A DNA stretch of 13,385 nt. Source: Prevotellaceae bacterium UBA1710. Lineage in GTDB: Bacteria; Bacteroidota; Bacteroidia; Bacteroidales; Bacteroidaceae. Positions 1 to 6,343 of the stretch are shown here, piece after piece. The translations under genes and the position numbers were made by a program. Numbering within the stretch: the stretch's first letter is position 1; every line of letters begins with the position of its first letter. Location of the stretch: positions 1 to 13,385 of the forward strand of contig DCJC01000006.1 in assembly GCA_002317355.1 (NCBI GenBank), in the 5' to 3' direction. The notes below the pieces were generated by a model that had not been told where the DNA came from, did not search any database, and saw only the letters and a program-made list of their open reading frames with translations.

Positions 1-105
1 TTTTTCTGGTTTTTGTATATTTTACCGGACAGTAATATTTTCCAATGTTTTCTTTTGTTTTTTTAGATGGCGAAAGCAACGGCCGTCGAGCACTCATCAA
101 TAACA
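1..105. other. AT-rich edge, no gene seen
   Basis: I see no convincing gene here. It is the downstream side of the small membrane-protein gene on the minus strand. An ATG overlaps that gene's stop codon in a TGATG arrangement, but the frame closes after 14 codons. A T-rich stretch runs from about 1 to 66. The words ACCGGACAGT at about 23-32 and nearby AT-rich inverted words could be the border of a neighbouring element, but nothing in the window proves it. Confidence 0.4.
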
Positions 106-318
106 TCACCGATCACCCTTATTCTTAGTAATGTCGTGCATCTTCTTCGTGACATACGTATCAATCCCGAATAGAGAGCCACAATAGATAAGAATTTGTG
201 CGAAGATATAAAGCACGCTATCATGGATTTCTCCGACTGGTGGCAGAAGCAGAGCTATAAAAGCCATGATTACACCGCATGCAAGAAGTATCAGCGCTGT
301 TAGTTCCTTGATGTTCAT
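106..318 (-). CDS. Small two-helix membrane protein, holin-like
   Basis: This is a 70-residue protein starting at the internal ATG (318-316), MNIKELTALI. I prefer this start because the longer open frame to 612 would translate straight through the hairpin repeats described below. Two hydrophobic segments are visible, at about residues 7-25 and 35-50. They are separated by a short PPVGEIHDS loop and followed by a charged tail ending KNKGDR. The plan of two short helices, a polar hairpin and a basic tail resembles small holin-like proteins encoded in Bacteroidota mobile regions beside amidase genes. No amidase lies in the window; it could lie beyond base 1. Function is not proven. It is the last gene of the minus-strand left module and is separated from the DUF6266-like gene by about 450 bp of repeat-rich DNA. 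Confidence 0.6.
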   Translation of the reverse strand: MNIKELTALILLACGVIMAFIALLLPPVGEIHDSVLYIFAQILIYCGSLFGIDTYVTKKMHDITKNKGDR

Positions 319-324
319 AATTCG

Positions 325-358
325 ATTAATAGTTAATAGTGAATAGTGAATAACGAAC
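325..358. repeat. Short AT-rich repeats of the word GTGAATA
   Basis: Runs built from TAGTGAATA-type words lie at about 325-358 and 668-698, and as the complement (TCACTTTT) at 748-770. They flank both sides of the hairpin element. I see them as low-complexity intergenic repeats; no function is apparent. Confidence 0.4.
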
Positions 359-690
359 TGAAGTTTCCCACCCTTGGAAATGCTAAACAATTGGCTGGAA
401 GCCAACACTTTGAGTAACCGTGGGCATAATCGACGCAGGAGAGTATGCCTACGGATAAATGCGACTAAATACCCCTCTTGCTGGCTGGAAGCCAGTACCT
501 TGATACGAAAACAATTGAAATGAACGTATAAAAGTACAGGCTTCCAGCCTGAAATAGGGCATGGTCTTTGGTGGTCCGTAGGCTTGTATGGTATTTTACC
601 ATACAACCCCACGGTTACTCAAAGTACTGGCTTCCAGCCAGAGCCGAGCATCTAAACTGTGGGAAAGTTCAGTGAATAACGAATAACACT
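355..690. repeat. MITE/BIME-like element with inverted ends and four covarying hairpins
   Basis: Four copies of a 15-bp hairpin, 6-bp stem and 3-nt loop, lie at 391-405 (TTGGCT/AGCCAA), 481-495 (CTGGCT/AGCCAG), 537-551 (CAGGCT/AGCCTG) and 627-641 (CTGGCT/AGCCAG). The first two point one way and the last two the other, judged by the loop (GGA versus TCC) and by the flanking word (T/C)AC(T/C)TT(G/T)A. The outermost two extend into a longer inverted repeat: 393-424 against 609-640 match at 30 of 32 positions. Weaker similarity, including a shared TTCCCAC, extends outward to about 355 and 690. There is no credible ORF inside. This fits a REP/BIME or MITE-like element. Confidence 0.7.
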
Positions 691-698
691 TAGTGAAT

Positions 699-741
699 AA
701 TACTGCTGCCGCGATTGGTTCCTTAATGCGTCAGCAGTATT
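699..741. repeat. 10-bp inverted repeat after the DUF6266-like gene
   Basis: AATACTGCTG (699-708) and CAGCAGTATT (732-741) are perfect inverted copies separated by 23 nt. They lie about 30 bp past the minus-strand stop of the DUF6266-like gene. A transcription terminator is possible, but there is no clear U-run after the stem, so I leave it as an inverted repeat. Confidence 0.45.
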
Positions 742-771
742 AAGCATTATTCACTTTTCACTTTTCACTTC

Positions 772-1695
772 TTAGAGGCTGTCGCCACCTCCCTGTGAGC
801 CGCCGCCGCTACCGCCAGCGTTCCCGTTAACGTTCCCGTTATCGTTACCATTCGGAGCGAGGAACACATCAGAAACGGCACCGTAGCTTGAAGAAGCCAG
901 ATTATAAGCCATCTCACCAACGTAGTTACTGAGCTTAGAGTTAGCATCAATGAGAGTCTGTGAGCTGACACGAATCTTACCATCGGCACTCTTGCGAGAG
1001 TGCACCCAAGCAAAGCAGCAATCGCCGTCGTTGCCACTATGCGCCAGGCATCCGTCTGTTGAAGAGAACCCATTCTTAGGCACAACCTCCCAGAGCTTTG
1101 TATCATCGGTAGCATCAAGGATAACGCTGTATGCATTAAACTGACAGTAAGGTATGCCAGTAGCTTCATTCACCTTCTGCTTAATGATGAAGTACGAAAT
1201 CTGATCACCAGAGTTGAAATCAGCTCTGTTATTTGTCAATACTGCCTTAGAGAACTCAGCCACGGTAGTAGAAGCGCCGAGGGTGAGGTCAGCGATGAAG
1301 ATGTTTGTTGCAGCATTGCGACCCTCACCAGTAATCACGATAGCAGGGAGAGTACCCTGAGAGATAGTGTAAGGGGCTGCCACACACGCACCAGCATTAA
1401 CCTGCTGCTTAGTGAGATAGACAGGCTGTGACTGCATATTCACGCTAACGAAAGCGTTGTAGTCAGAGCGGCCAACACCCTTCTTCTCGAATGCACCACG
1501 GAGCAATGGAATACAACCGCGATACATTGCTACCACGTTACCCAGCTTAGTACGCTGACGAGACTGAGGCTCTGTGCATGATCTCTTCACATCGGTTACC
1601 TTCTCACTGAGGACTGTGCGTCCTGCATTTCTCTTAAATGTCACGCTTCCGGCTGAGCCGCGAAGCTTAGACTGCAAACCTGTAAGTATTGCCAT
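772..1695 (-). CDS. DUF6266-like Bacteroidota protein
   Basis: This 307-residue protein starts MAILTGLQSKLRGSAG. I chose the internal ATG at 1695 because AGAGGG lies just upstream on the minus strand and the family-like N-terminus begins there; the frame itself is open to 1770. The first 70 residues resemble DUF6266: a G-[KS]-[LV]-x-G-x-[AV]-G-[ST]-V pattern followed by a basic Arg-rich segment (residues about 35-70). That family is found in Bacteroidota and has no established function. No signal peptide or catalytic motif is seen. The C-terminal 28 residues are Gly/Asn-rich (GNDNGNVNGN followed by GGSGGG), encoded by short GTTCCCGTT-type repeats. The gene follows the primase and has an unusually long predicted leader of about 330 nt containing the 11-bp array. 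The family call is from memory of sequence patterns. Confidence 0.65.
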   Translation of the reverse strand: MAILTGLQSKLRGSAGSVTFKRNAGRTVLSEKVTDVKRSCTEPQSRQRTKLGNVVAMYRGCIPLLRGAFEKKGVGRSDYNAFVSVNMQSQPVYLTKQQVNAGACVAAPYTISQGTLPAIVITGEGRNAATNIFIADLTLGASTTVAEFSKAVLTNNRADFNSGDQISYFIIKQKVNEATGIPYCQFNAYSVILDATDDTKLWEVVPKNGFSSTDGCLAHSGNDGDCCFAWVHSRKSADGKIRVSSQTLIDANSKLSNYVGEMAYNLASSSYGAVSDVFLAPNGNDNGNVNGNAGGSGGGSQGGGDSL

Positions 1696-1710
1696 AAGTA
1701 ATCCCTCTTC

Positions 1711-1803
1711 TGTCCTACGGACATCTTCCCCCGATATGGGGAAGAGGCTAAGCGCGCTGTGGCCTCTCAAGTCCGTGGTGTCACCGCTGGGGTAAGCGGG
1801 GTT
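1711..1803 (-). promoter_or_regulatory. Hairpin-rich 5' leader of the DUF6266-like gene
   Basis: Several hairpins sit between the 11-bp array and the start codon: GTCC/GGAC with loop TAC (1712-1722), CTTCCCC/GGGGAAG (1725-1744), a stem pairing 1742-1748 with 1762-1768 around the palindrome AGCGCGCT (1751-1758), and CCGCT/AGCGG (1784-1799). The second and third share bases and so could be alternative folds. The SD-like AGAGGG follows directly. This may control translation; that is inference. Confidence 0.4.
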
Positions 1804-1829
1804 TTAATTGTTAATAATGAAATATATTT

Positions 1830-2005
1830 TCGTGCCTGACTCGCTGTGCCTTCGCCCTCCCCTCGCTCATTTATCGCTTATTCATCGCTCATTGCTCGCT
1901 CCGGAATCGACGCAAAAGCGAAGGTAAAGCGAAGGATGAACGAAGGAGAATCGAACACCGATCGAACAGCAATCGAAGAACTATCGAACACTAATCGAAG
2001 GGAAG
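1830..2005. repeat. Array of 16 units with strict 11-bp period, one CG step per unit
   Basis: A CG dinucleotide occurs at 1831 and then every 11 bp without exception to 1996: 1831, 1842, 1853, 1864, 1875, 1886, 1897, 1908, 1919, 1930, 1941, 1952, 1963, 1974, 1985 and 1996. On the plus strand the lower half reads mostly TCGCT and the upper half mostly (T/G)CGAA, for example ATCGAACACCG, ATCGAACAGCA, ATCGAAGAACT and ATCGAACACTA in a row. The other six or so positions per unit vary. The phase is lost on both sides (no CG at 1820 or 2007). It is not a CRISPR array, because the units are far too short and have no spacers. It lies in the predicted leader of the DUF6266-like gene. Confidence 0.9.
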
Positions 2006-2028
2006 CACGCCGCTCATCAATCACATTG

Positions 2029-2060
2029 CAAAGATACTAAATTTCAGTGAGTTACGCAAG
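2029..2060 (-). promoter_or_regulatory. Predicted Bacteroidota promoter for the DUF6266-like gene
   Basis: On the minus strand the -7 element TATCTTTG occupies 2036-2029, and CTTG (one mismatch to TTTG) occupies 2060-2057, 20 nt upstream. Transcription would start near 2022, just before the 11-bp array, so the array would be inside the 5' untranslated region. Confidence 0.5.
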
Positions 2061-2102
2061 AAAAACGCAAGTAAAATAGAGTACAAAAAAGCACCTGCTT
2101 TA

Positions 2103-3038
2103 TTATGCTTTCTCTTGCGTAATTGGAATTGCCTCATCAAGGAGTAAATCAACGATATCCGTGTTTGGAGAGTATTTTTCAAGTTCTTCTACGAAGATGA
2201 TTTCCGCATCCGTTATGCCATGGAGCTTCATTCGCCAGTCGTGAAGTTTTCCGCTATCTGGGAATATCAACACGCGCCTTCCCCTGAGGACAGCCATCTT
2301 CTCCTTCGTCAAGCCACCGCAACCACCCGTTGCCAACCAAAGATAGTCAGGATGAAGGCAAGCACACACAAGGGCGGACTTCTCGCTTTCTACAAGTGCT
2401 ACAGACTTTTCTGGGTATTGGCTTAAGAGATGCTCACCAAACAGACACTTGCGTGTCACGGCATTGACGGGTAGCTTATTTGACTGTACAAGGCGATACG
2501 ACACCCAACTGAGCGCTTCCTTGCGATGCCCATCAGCCTTGTACCACATGATTTTCCCATCGTGCACAATGCCTTGCCTGTCGATAAACCAGAAGATTAC
2601 GGGCCTTGTCTTATAGACACCAGGACGGCAACTGCCCACCTTGTATTCTGCAATAACCTCTCCTACTCTCTCGTCATCGCCAATGACAGTACGCAGCCAT
2701 GGCACGAAATAATCATCATTCTCAAGATGACTATCGACCATAGACATGGGCAAGGTGACCTCCACCTCTTCAGGTGGTTCTTTCTTGGTGACAGGCTGGG
2801 AATAGGAAGGAGAGCGGGAACGGCAGTCAGGATTCTCAGCAAAGAACTTATGCGGAGTCACGTTTTCCCCACAAGTATGTTCATGGTCGCATCTACCGCA
2901 ACGCTCATCCACAGGCTCACCCGTTCTTTGGTCGATGTAAAGGCGGAAACTCTTCTTGCGACCGCAGTAAGGGCACGTGATCTTGGTTGATGTGCCTCTC
3001 GTTTTGTCAAGGCGATAACGAAATTCTGATATATTCAT
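2103..3038 (-). CDS. Primase-like protein with zinc finger and Toprim-like domain (DUF6371/PG0870 type)
   Basis: This 311-residue protein starts MNISEFRYRLDK. The upstream 13 codons of open frame run into an inverted repeat, so I take the internal ATG at 3038. A zinc-binding region is clear: C22-x2-C25 and C47-x2-C50, with H52, H54 and C56. It sits in the context TCPYCGRKKSF, typical of the Bacteroidota DUF6371/PG0870-related primase-like proteins. The C-terminal half has a Toprim-like core: a VESEKSA segment with a Glu, then a LATGGCGGL segment, then FPDSGKLHDW with the acidic residue. This architecture fits a DNA primase of a plasmid or phage-type replicon. It follows the ATPase gene by about 100 bp and probably works with it in replicating a mobile element. 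No strong SD is seen. Function is by family resemblance only. Confidence 0.75.
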   Translation of the reverse strand: MNISEFRYRLDKTRGTSTKITCPYCGRKKSFRLYIDQRTGEPVDERCGRCDHEHTCGENVTPHKFFAENPDCRSRSPSYSQPVTKKEPPEEVEVTLPMSMVDSHLENDDYFVPWLRTVIGDDERVGEVIAEYKVGSCRPGVYKTRPVIFWFIDRQGIVHDGKIMWYKADGHRKEALSWVSYRLVQSNKLPVNAVTRKCLFGEHLLSQYPEKSVALVESEKSALVCACLHPDYLWLATGGCGGLTKEKMAVLRGRRVLIFPDSGKLHDWRMKLHGITDAEIIFVEELEKYSPNTDIVDLLLDEAIPITQEKA

Positions 3039-3070
3039 AACTGTTGTTTTTATTAAATTTATTAATCCAA

Positions 3071-3120
3071 CGTCCATCCGTCCAACGCATCTTATATAGA
3101 TGCGGTTGGATGGATGGACA
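3071..3120. repeat. Long imperfect inverted repeat between ATPase and primase genes
   Basis: Arms 3071-3092 and 3098-3120 pair around a 5-nt loop (TATAT). One extra base bulges and a single internal pair is changed (a G-U or A-C pair, depending on strand). The arms carry CGTCCATCC against GGATGGACA. No U-run follows on the minus strand, so a simple terminator is unlikely. An operon-internal attenuator, processing site or protein-binding dyad is possible. Confidence 0.6.
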
Positions 3121-3141
3121 GAGAATTGTTCTACATCGGCT

Positions 3142-4257
3142 TTAGAAACCCATAACGTTCTTCACAATGAGATTGCCGTTATAGCCTCCAGGAGCAAAAT
3201 AGCCATCATCAATCATCGCAGTAATGATTGGCGAGATGGTTGACTTGCCGAGATTGAGTTTGTTCATCAGTATGGTCTGAAGCTCATTACGTGAGAGTCC
3301 GCTCACGCCAGCCTTCTCAACTATCTGATAGGCAGCCTCACGACGCATGCGCTCGGTAGCCTCTCGCGCCTCAGCCTTCTTGCGGTCGCTCTCCACCTTT
3401 CTCTCGATAGCCATCTGCTGAACATAGGCATCGGCAGGAGTAGGAACACCATGCTCATCGAAACCGAAACTCCATGAAGGTACTGGCTCATGACGATTGT
3501 CGGAACACTTCACGGTCACGATGTTGGAGTCGGCATCCTTCACGCACTCGAACACATCGCTCACCTTCTGTGAGAGGATAGTACCGAGGTGGCCACGCAT
3601 GTTGTGGTCACTTGTGTCCTTGTTGGTGTGGAGAACAGCAGCGATACAAGTGTTATACTTCTCGGCACAGTAAAGAAGCATGCGTACAACCTCCTGACTT
3701 TGCTGAACATCGTTGAAATCGGAGATGAGGTCAACAATGCCATCGATGAAGACGATGTCAGGCTGATAGTACTGTATGAACTTCTCTACATTCTCACGGC
3801 AATCATCTGTATCCATCATACGGAGATTGACGAAGGTGATGTTCTCCAGTTCCTCACCCTCAGGAACGCCAGCCATGGCATACACTTTCTTGAGAAGGAG
3901 GTGGGTGTCGCGGCTCTTCATCTCGGAATCTATATAAAGAATGCAAGGAGCCTTCTCTCCCACTCTGCTGACAGCTCCCCACTCGCCATTTATGAGTGCG
4001 GCAATGAGAATGGCGATGGCAGTTGACTTACCGTTCTTCTGCTTTGCCTTAATAGCAACGAGATCCTTCAGAGCGAACACTTTAACACCCTTGATAGCAA
4101 TGAGATTCTCTTCAGGAGGGAACTCATCACTAATACGGATTTCGAACTGGCTAACGTACTTAGTGAAAGCGTTAGCCTCACGCTGTGCCTCAGAGGGCAT
4201 AGTATCAGAATTCTTGATGATAGCATCAAGCTGATTCTTGTCGATAGGATTATTCAT
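3142..4257 (-). CDS. RecA/RepA-like AAA ATPase, probable replicative helicase or loader
   Basis: This 371-residue protein starts at 4257 (MNNPIDKNQL), preceded on the minus strand by AAAGGAGG, one of the few strong SD sites here. The start overlaps the stop of the HTH gene by 8 nt, so translation is probably coupled. The Walker A-type loop is AKQKNGKST (residues 71-79, K77), with Ala where the first Gly is usual. Walker B-like strands are CILYIDSEM and PDIVFIDGI, and a later VLHTNK segment fits the sensor strand of RepA/RadA-like ATPases. The C-terminal 60 residues look like a winged helix (IVEKAGVSGLSRNELQTIL, then TISPIITAMIDDGYF). The order HTH, ATPase, primase matches Bacteroidota mobile-element replication modules. 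Whether it unwinds DNA or only loads another helicase cannot be told. Confidence 0.78.
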   Translation of the reverse strand: MNNPIDKNQLDAIIKNSDTMPSEAQREANAFTKYVSQFEIRISDEFPPEENLIAIKGVKVFALKDLVAIKAKQKNGKSTAIAILIAALINGEWGAVSRVGEKAPCILYIDSEMKSRDTHLLLKKVYAMAGVPEGEELENITFVNLRMMDTDDCRENVEKFIQYYQPDIVFIDGIVDLISDFNDVQQSQEVVRMLLYCAEKYNTCIAAVLHTNKDTSDHNMRGHLGTILSQKVSDVFECVKDADSNIVTVKCSDNRHEPVPSWSFGFDEHGVPTPADAYVQQMAIERKVESDRKKAEAREATERMRREAAYQIVEKAGVSGLSRNELQTILMNKLNLGKSTISPIITAMIDDGYFAPGGYNGNLIVKNVMGF

Positions 4258-4474
4258 TGCTATTTCCTCCTTTATTAATGGTGTAAACAGACTCAAGCAT
4301 CTCATCGATATCCTGAGCACGATAATAGATCTTATGACCTACCTTTGAAAAACCGATAACGCCATTAGAGCGCCAATTCTGAAGTGTACGAGGACTGATG
4401 TTCAATTCCTTCATGACCTCGTAACCGTCTTTCCACTTATCAAGTGGATTCACAGAAATGTTCTTTGTTTCCAT
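4250..4474 (-). CDS. Excisionase-like helix-turn-helix protein (HTH_17 type)
   Basis: This 74-residue protein is the first gene of the minus-strand replication operon. The core KELNISPRTLQNWRSNG (about residues 21-37) is a MerR/excisionase-type recognition helix pair, followed by a small wing (SKVGHKIYY) and the helix RAQDIDEMLES, as in the HTH_17 family. Such proteins act as recombination directionality factors or as activators and repressors of mobile elements. It is followed by the ATPase gene with an 8-nt overlap. Its leader contains a perfect 14-bp palindrome that could be its own operator. The fold is clear; the exact role is not. Confidence 0.78.
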   Translation of the reverse strand: METKNISVNPLDKWKDGYEVMKELNISPRTLQNWRSNGVIGFSKVGHKIYYRAQDIDEMLESVYTINKGGNSNE

Positions 4475-4511
4475 TTCTTTGTTTGATTATGTTTGATTTA
4501 TAAAAAATGGA

Positions 4512-4525
4512 AACAGGGCCCTGTT
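4512..4525. promoter_or_regulatory. Perfect 14-bp palindrome in the HTH operon leader
   Basis: AACAGGGCCCTGTT is its own reverse complement and lies about 38 bp upstream of the HTH start codon, inside the predicted transcript. It is a candidate operator or short hairpin. Next to it, CCAGTCACC (4536-4544) can pair with GGTGGCTGG (4577-4585), while AAACAA (4556-4561) can pair with TTGTTT (4586-4591). These two pairings cross, so they would form a pseudoknot or alternative folds. Confidence 0.5.
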
Positions 4526-4598
4526 CCTTGGAAAGCCAGTCACCAGAACTCAATCAAACAACGACTGCAGTTAAATGGTGGCTGGTTGTTTCTGAGTG

Positions 4599-4630
4599 CA
4601 AAGGTATAGGTAAATAATCTGCTTTACAAA
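4599..4630 (-). promoter_or_regulatory. Predicted Bacteroidota promoter of the HTH-ATPase-primase operon
   Basis: On the minus strand TTTG (4630-4627) and TACCTTTG (4606-4599) are separated by 20 nt, an exact match to the Bacteroidota -33/-7 consensus. Transcription would begin near 4592, giving a leader of about 118 nt. Confidence 0.75.
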
Positions 4631-4835
4631 TAATCGACTTTATAGTTATTTACCCATAAAAACTTTACATTTTTCGAGAAAACAAGGAAAATGTAAAGCG
4701 CAGAATTACAAAAAATGAAAAGTGGTAAGTTTTAGTCTATAAAAGTGGTTCTATAACTTTATAAAACTTTACATTTGCATGATTTAAGGTATTAGAGACT
4801 TTACGAAAAACGAAAAATGCACTGACATGTAAAGT
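4620..4835. repeat. AT-rich region with clustered CTTTACAT motifs
   Basis: The word CTTTACAT or a close form occurs at 4622 (CTTTACA), 4663-4670, 4691-4698 (inverted), 4767-4774, 4799-4804 (CTTTAC) and 4827-4834 (inverted, in the terminator loop region). Two copies make a perfect 11-bp inverted repeat, CTTTACATTTT (4663-4673) with AAAATGTAAAG (4688-4698). The DNA is strongly AT-rich and directly upstream of a replication-type operon. It is a candidate iteron origin or a multi-site operator. There is no gene in this gap. Confidence 0.5.
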
Positions 4836-4848
4836 TATGTCAGTGCAT
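4806..4848 (-). terminator. Strong intrinsic terminator of the 381-residue gene
   Basis: ATGCACTGACAT (4817-4828) and ATGTCAGTGCAT (4837-4848) form a perfect 12-bp stem with an 8-nt loop. On the minus strand it is followed by TTTTTCGTTTTT. It begins 12 bp after the stop codon of the 381-residue gene and separates that gene from the replication operon. Confidence 0.9.
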
Positions 4849-4859
4849 GAAATATTAAG

Positions 4860-6005
4860 TTATTGCTGTAGATATGCAGATGAAGAATCGGAATCTGAGG
4901 TATTTGCTGAAGGTGGGATTGGTCGCATAAGATAAAGGTTATCAATGATTGAACGAACCTTTTCATACCCCTCTTTGTTAGAATTCGTGAAGCCTCCACT
5001 TAATGCAGCCCTTGACACAATCTTCTGCTTTCCACCAATTCTTCTATACTCCTCTTCAAAACATTTCAAAAAAGAAGCCTTTGATTTCTCACATTCAGTA
5101 TATTTATATATATAGCAAAGCAGTTCTCCAGTTATTTTAGTAAATGCCTCATCTACATGAGCTACTATAAATCTGAGTTTATCCATTTTCTTGACATTTT
5201 CAGCATAAGTCTTACGCAGTAATGGGGAATATTCTGCAAGCTGTTTTTCTTTAATTCCACTCACCACATCAGAAAACACATCAGTACCTATCTTATGGAA
5301 GTATTTAACAACAGCTTCAGGATGATTCCTGTAATCAAGTAAATCATGATATGCCTGGATATCAGTATTACGTTTCTTTTTTGTATTCTTAATATAACCG
5401 AAAACATCATCAAGTTGGTTTTCAAAGATATACATTATCCTATCCAAATCTTCCTCAATTTCTTTCTCTTCATTTACAACTTCTAAACATAATTGAAGAT
5501 TTTTTTCAAGGCGGTTAAGGAACCTAAGTATTTCCATAATCAATCCCTCTCTTACTGGATCCATATTATCAAAAAGTTCCAATTGAATAGGCTGAAGGCC
5601 TAATTTTGAATGCTCAGCAACAAAATCAAATGTGTTTGTAGCAACATGAAGAAAAGGATTTGACTGTACTGGTTTCTTAGAAAAACCATTCATAAGAACA
5701 TAAAGAAATAATAGTTGCTTTTTGGCATTACACAATACCTGATATGTACCACTATAAAGACCATTACATTGAGTTGCATATAATTTATTGTACATAAACT
5801 TGTATTGTTCCAATACAACGCTTTCTACTGTAAAATCGTTATTCTGCTCAGAGAACATTCTCATTAACCTTGCACAATCGTCATTTGAACGCAAAGACTT
5901 TACAGCTGCGGTTACCTTTTTCTCTGGTGTCTTACACACTTTATCCAAGATGTATTCTATCTTTTTTACTGTTGCAATTTTTGCTATATTTTTAGATTGC
6001 TTCAT
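4860..6005 (-). CDS. Unrecognised 381-residue helical protein
   Basis: I do not recognise this family. The protein starts MKQSKNIAKIATVKK (basic N-terminus) and ends in a Ser/Asp/Ala-rich tail. Most of it looks alpha-helical and charged, with likely coiled-coil stretches around residues 165-200 (RFLNRLEKNLQLCLE, then EEKEIEEDLDRIM) and a Lys-rich patch KNTKKKRN near 205-215. There is no signal peptide, no membrane segment and no nuclease or ATPase motif. It is AT-rich like the methyltransferase operon on its other side. It has its own consensus promoter and a strong terminator, so it is a single-gene unit, divergent from the defence-like operon. Possible roles include an accessory protein of the mobile module or a defence-linked factor; neither is supported directly. 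Confidence 0.7.
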   Translation of the reverse strand: MKQSKNIAKIATVKKIEYILDKVCKTPEKKVTAAVKSLRSNDDCARLMRMFSEQNNDFTVESVVLEQYKFMYNKLYATQCNGLYSGTYQVLCNAKKQLLFLYVLMNGFSKKPVQSNPFLHVATNTFDFVAEHSKLGLQPIQLELFDNMDPVREGLIMEILRFLNRLEKNLQLCLEVVNEEKEIEEDLDRIMYIFENQLDDVFGYIKNTKKKRNTDIQAYHDLLDYRNHPEAVVKYFHKIGTDVFSDVVSGIKEKQLAEYSPLLRKTYAENVKKMDKLRFIVAHVDEAFTKITGELLCYIYKYTECEKSKASFLKCFEEEYRRIGGKQKIVSRAALSGGFTNSNKEGYEKVRSIIDNLYLMRPIPPSANTSDSDSSSAYLQQ

Positions 6006-6045
6006 ATATAATTAAGCCGTCTATAATTTAATTCTTAATATTGTT

Positions 6046-6071
6046 ATCACCAAGCACTATTGCTTTGTGAT
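6046..6071. promoter_or_regulatory. Hairpin at the 5' end of the 381-residue gene transcript
   Basis: ATCAC (6046-6050) pairs with GTGAT (6067-6071), and AAGCA (6052-6056) pairs with TGCTT (6061-6065), with one mismatch between them and a 4-nt loop. It would be the first structure in the minus-strand transcript, so it may stabilise the mRNA or be an operator dyad. Confidence 0.45.
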
Positions 6072-6080
6072 TTTACCCTA

Positions 6081-6111
6081 CAAAGTTACGCATAAAAAGT
6101 GGAAAAACAAA
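6081..6111 (-). promoter_or_regulatory. Predicted promoter of the 381-residue gene
   Basis: On the minus strand TTTG (6111-6108) and TAACTTTG (6088-6081) are 19 nt apart, matching the Bacteroidota consensus. Transcription would begin near 6074, about 70 nt before the start codon. Confidence 0.75.
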
Positions 6112-6343
6112 AAATAATCATGGAAATATTTTGACATTTCGCGTATTTTTATTTAGTTTGTATTTAAATTCTACATTATTGCAGAAAGTTGTTACAAAAA
6201 TATCAAGGATGCACATTTGGGGATCTTCCAACACACCAACGAGGTTATAAAAAACACTCTCTATACAGATATAAGTAAATCGTCTGTTTTTGAGGATATA
6301 CAAAAAAATATTACATGATTAAGAGGAAAAAAATAAAAAAAAT

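Noticed and set aside
319..612. N-terminal extension of the small membrane protein frame up to 612
   Set aside because: It would translate the hairpin repeats and AT-rich words; the internal ATG at 318 gives a compact two-helix protein that fits much better.
699..741. Intrinsic terminator of the DUF6266-like gene
   Set aside because: The stem is good, but the loop is 23 nt and no U-run follows on the minus strand, so it is kept only as an inverted repeat.
765..1169. 134-codon minus-strand frame overlapping the DUF6266-like gene
   Set aside because: It is a shadow in another frame of the real gene, with no start signal or coherent protein features of its own.
1830..2005. CRISPR array
   Set aside because: Units are 11 bp with no separate spacers, and no cas gene is present.
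1846..2040. 64-codon plus-strand frame across the 11-bp array
   Set aside because: It stays open only because of the periodic repeat; the translation is a low-complexity product of the array.
6118..6303. 61-codon minus-strand frame in the divergent intergenic region
   Set aside because: Its ATG lies upstream of the mapped-like promoter of the 381-residue gene with no promoter of its own, and the composition is that of AT-rich intergenic DNA.
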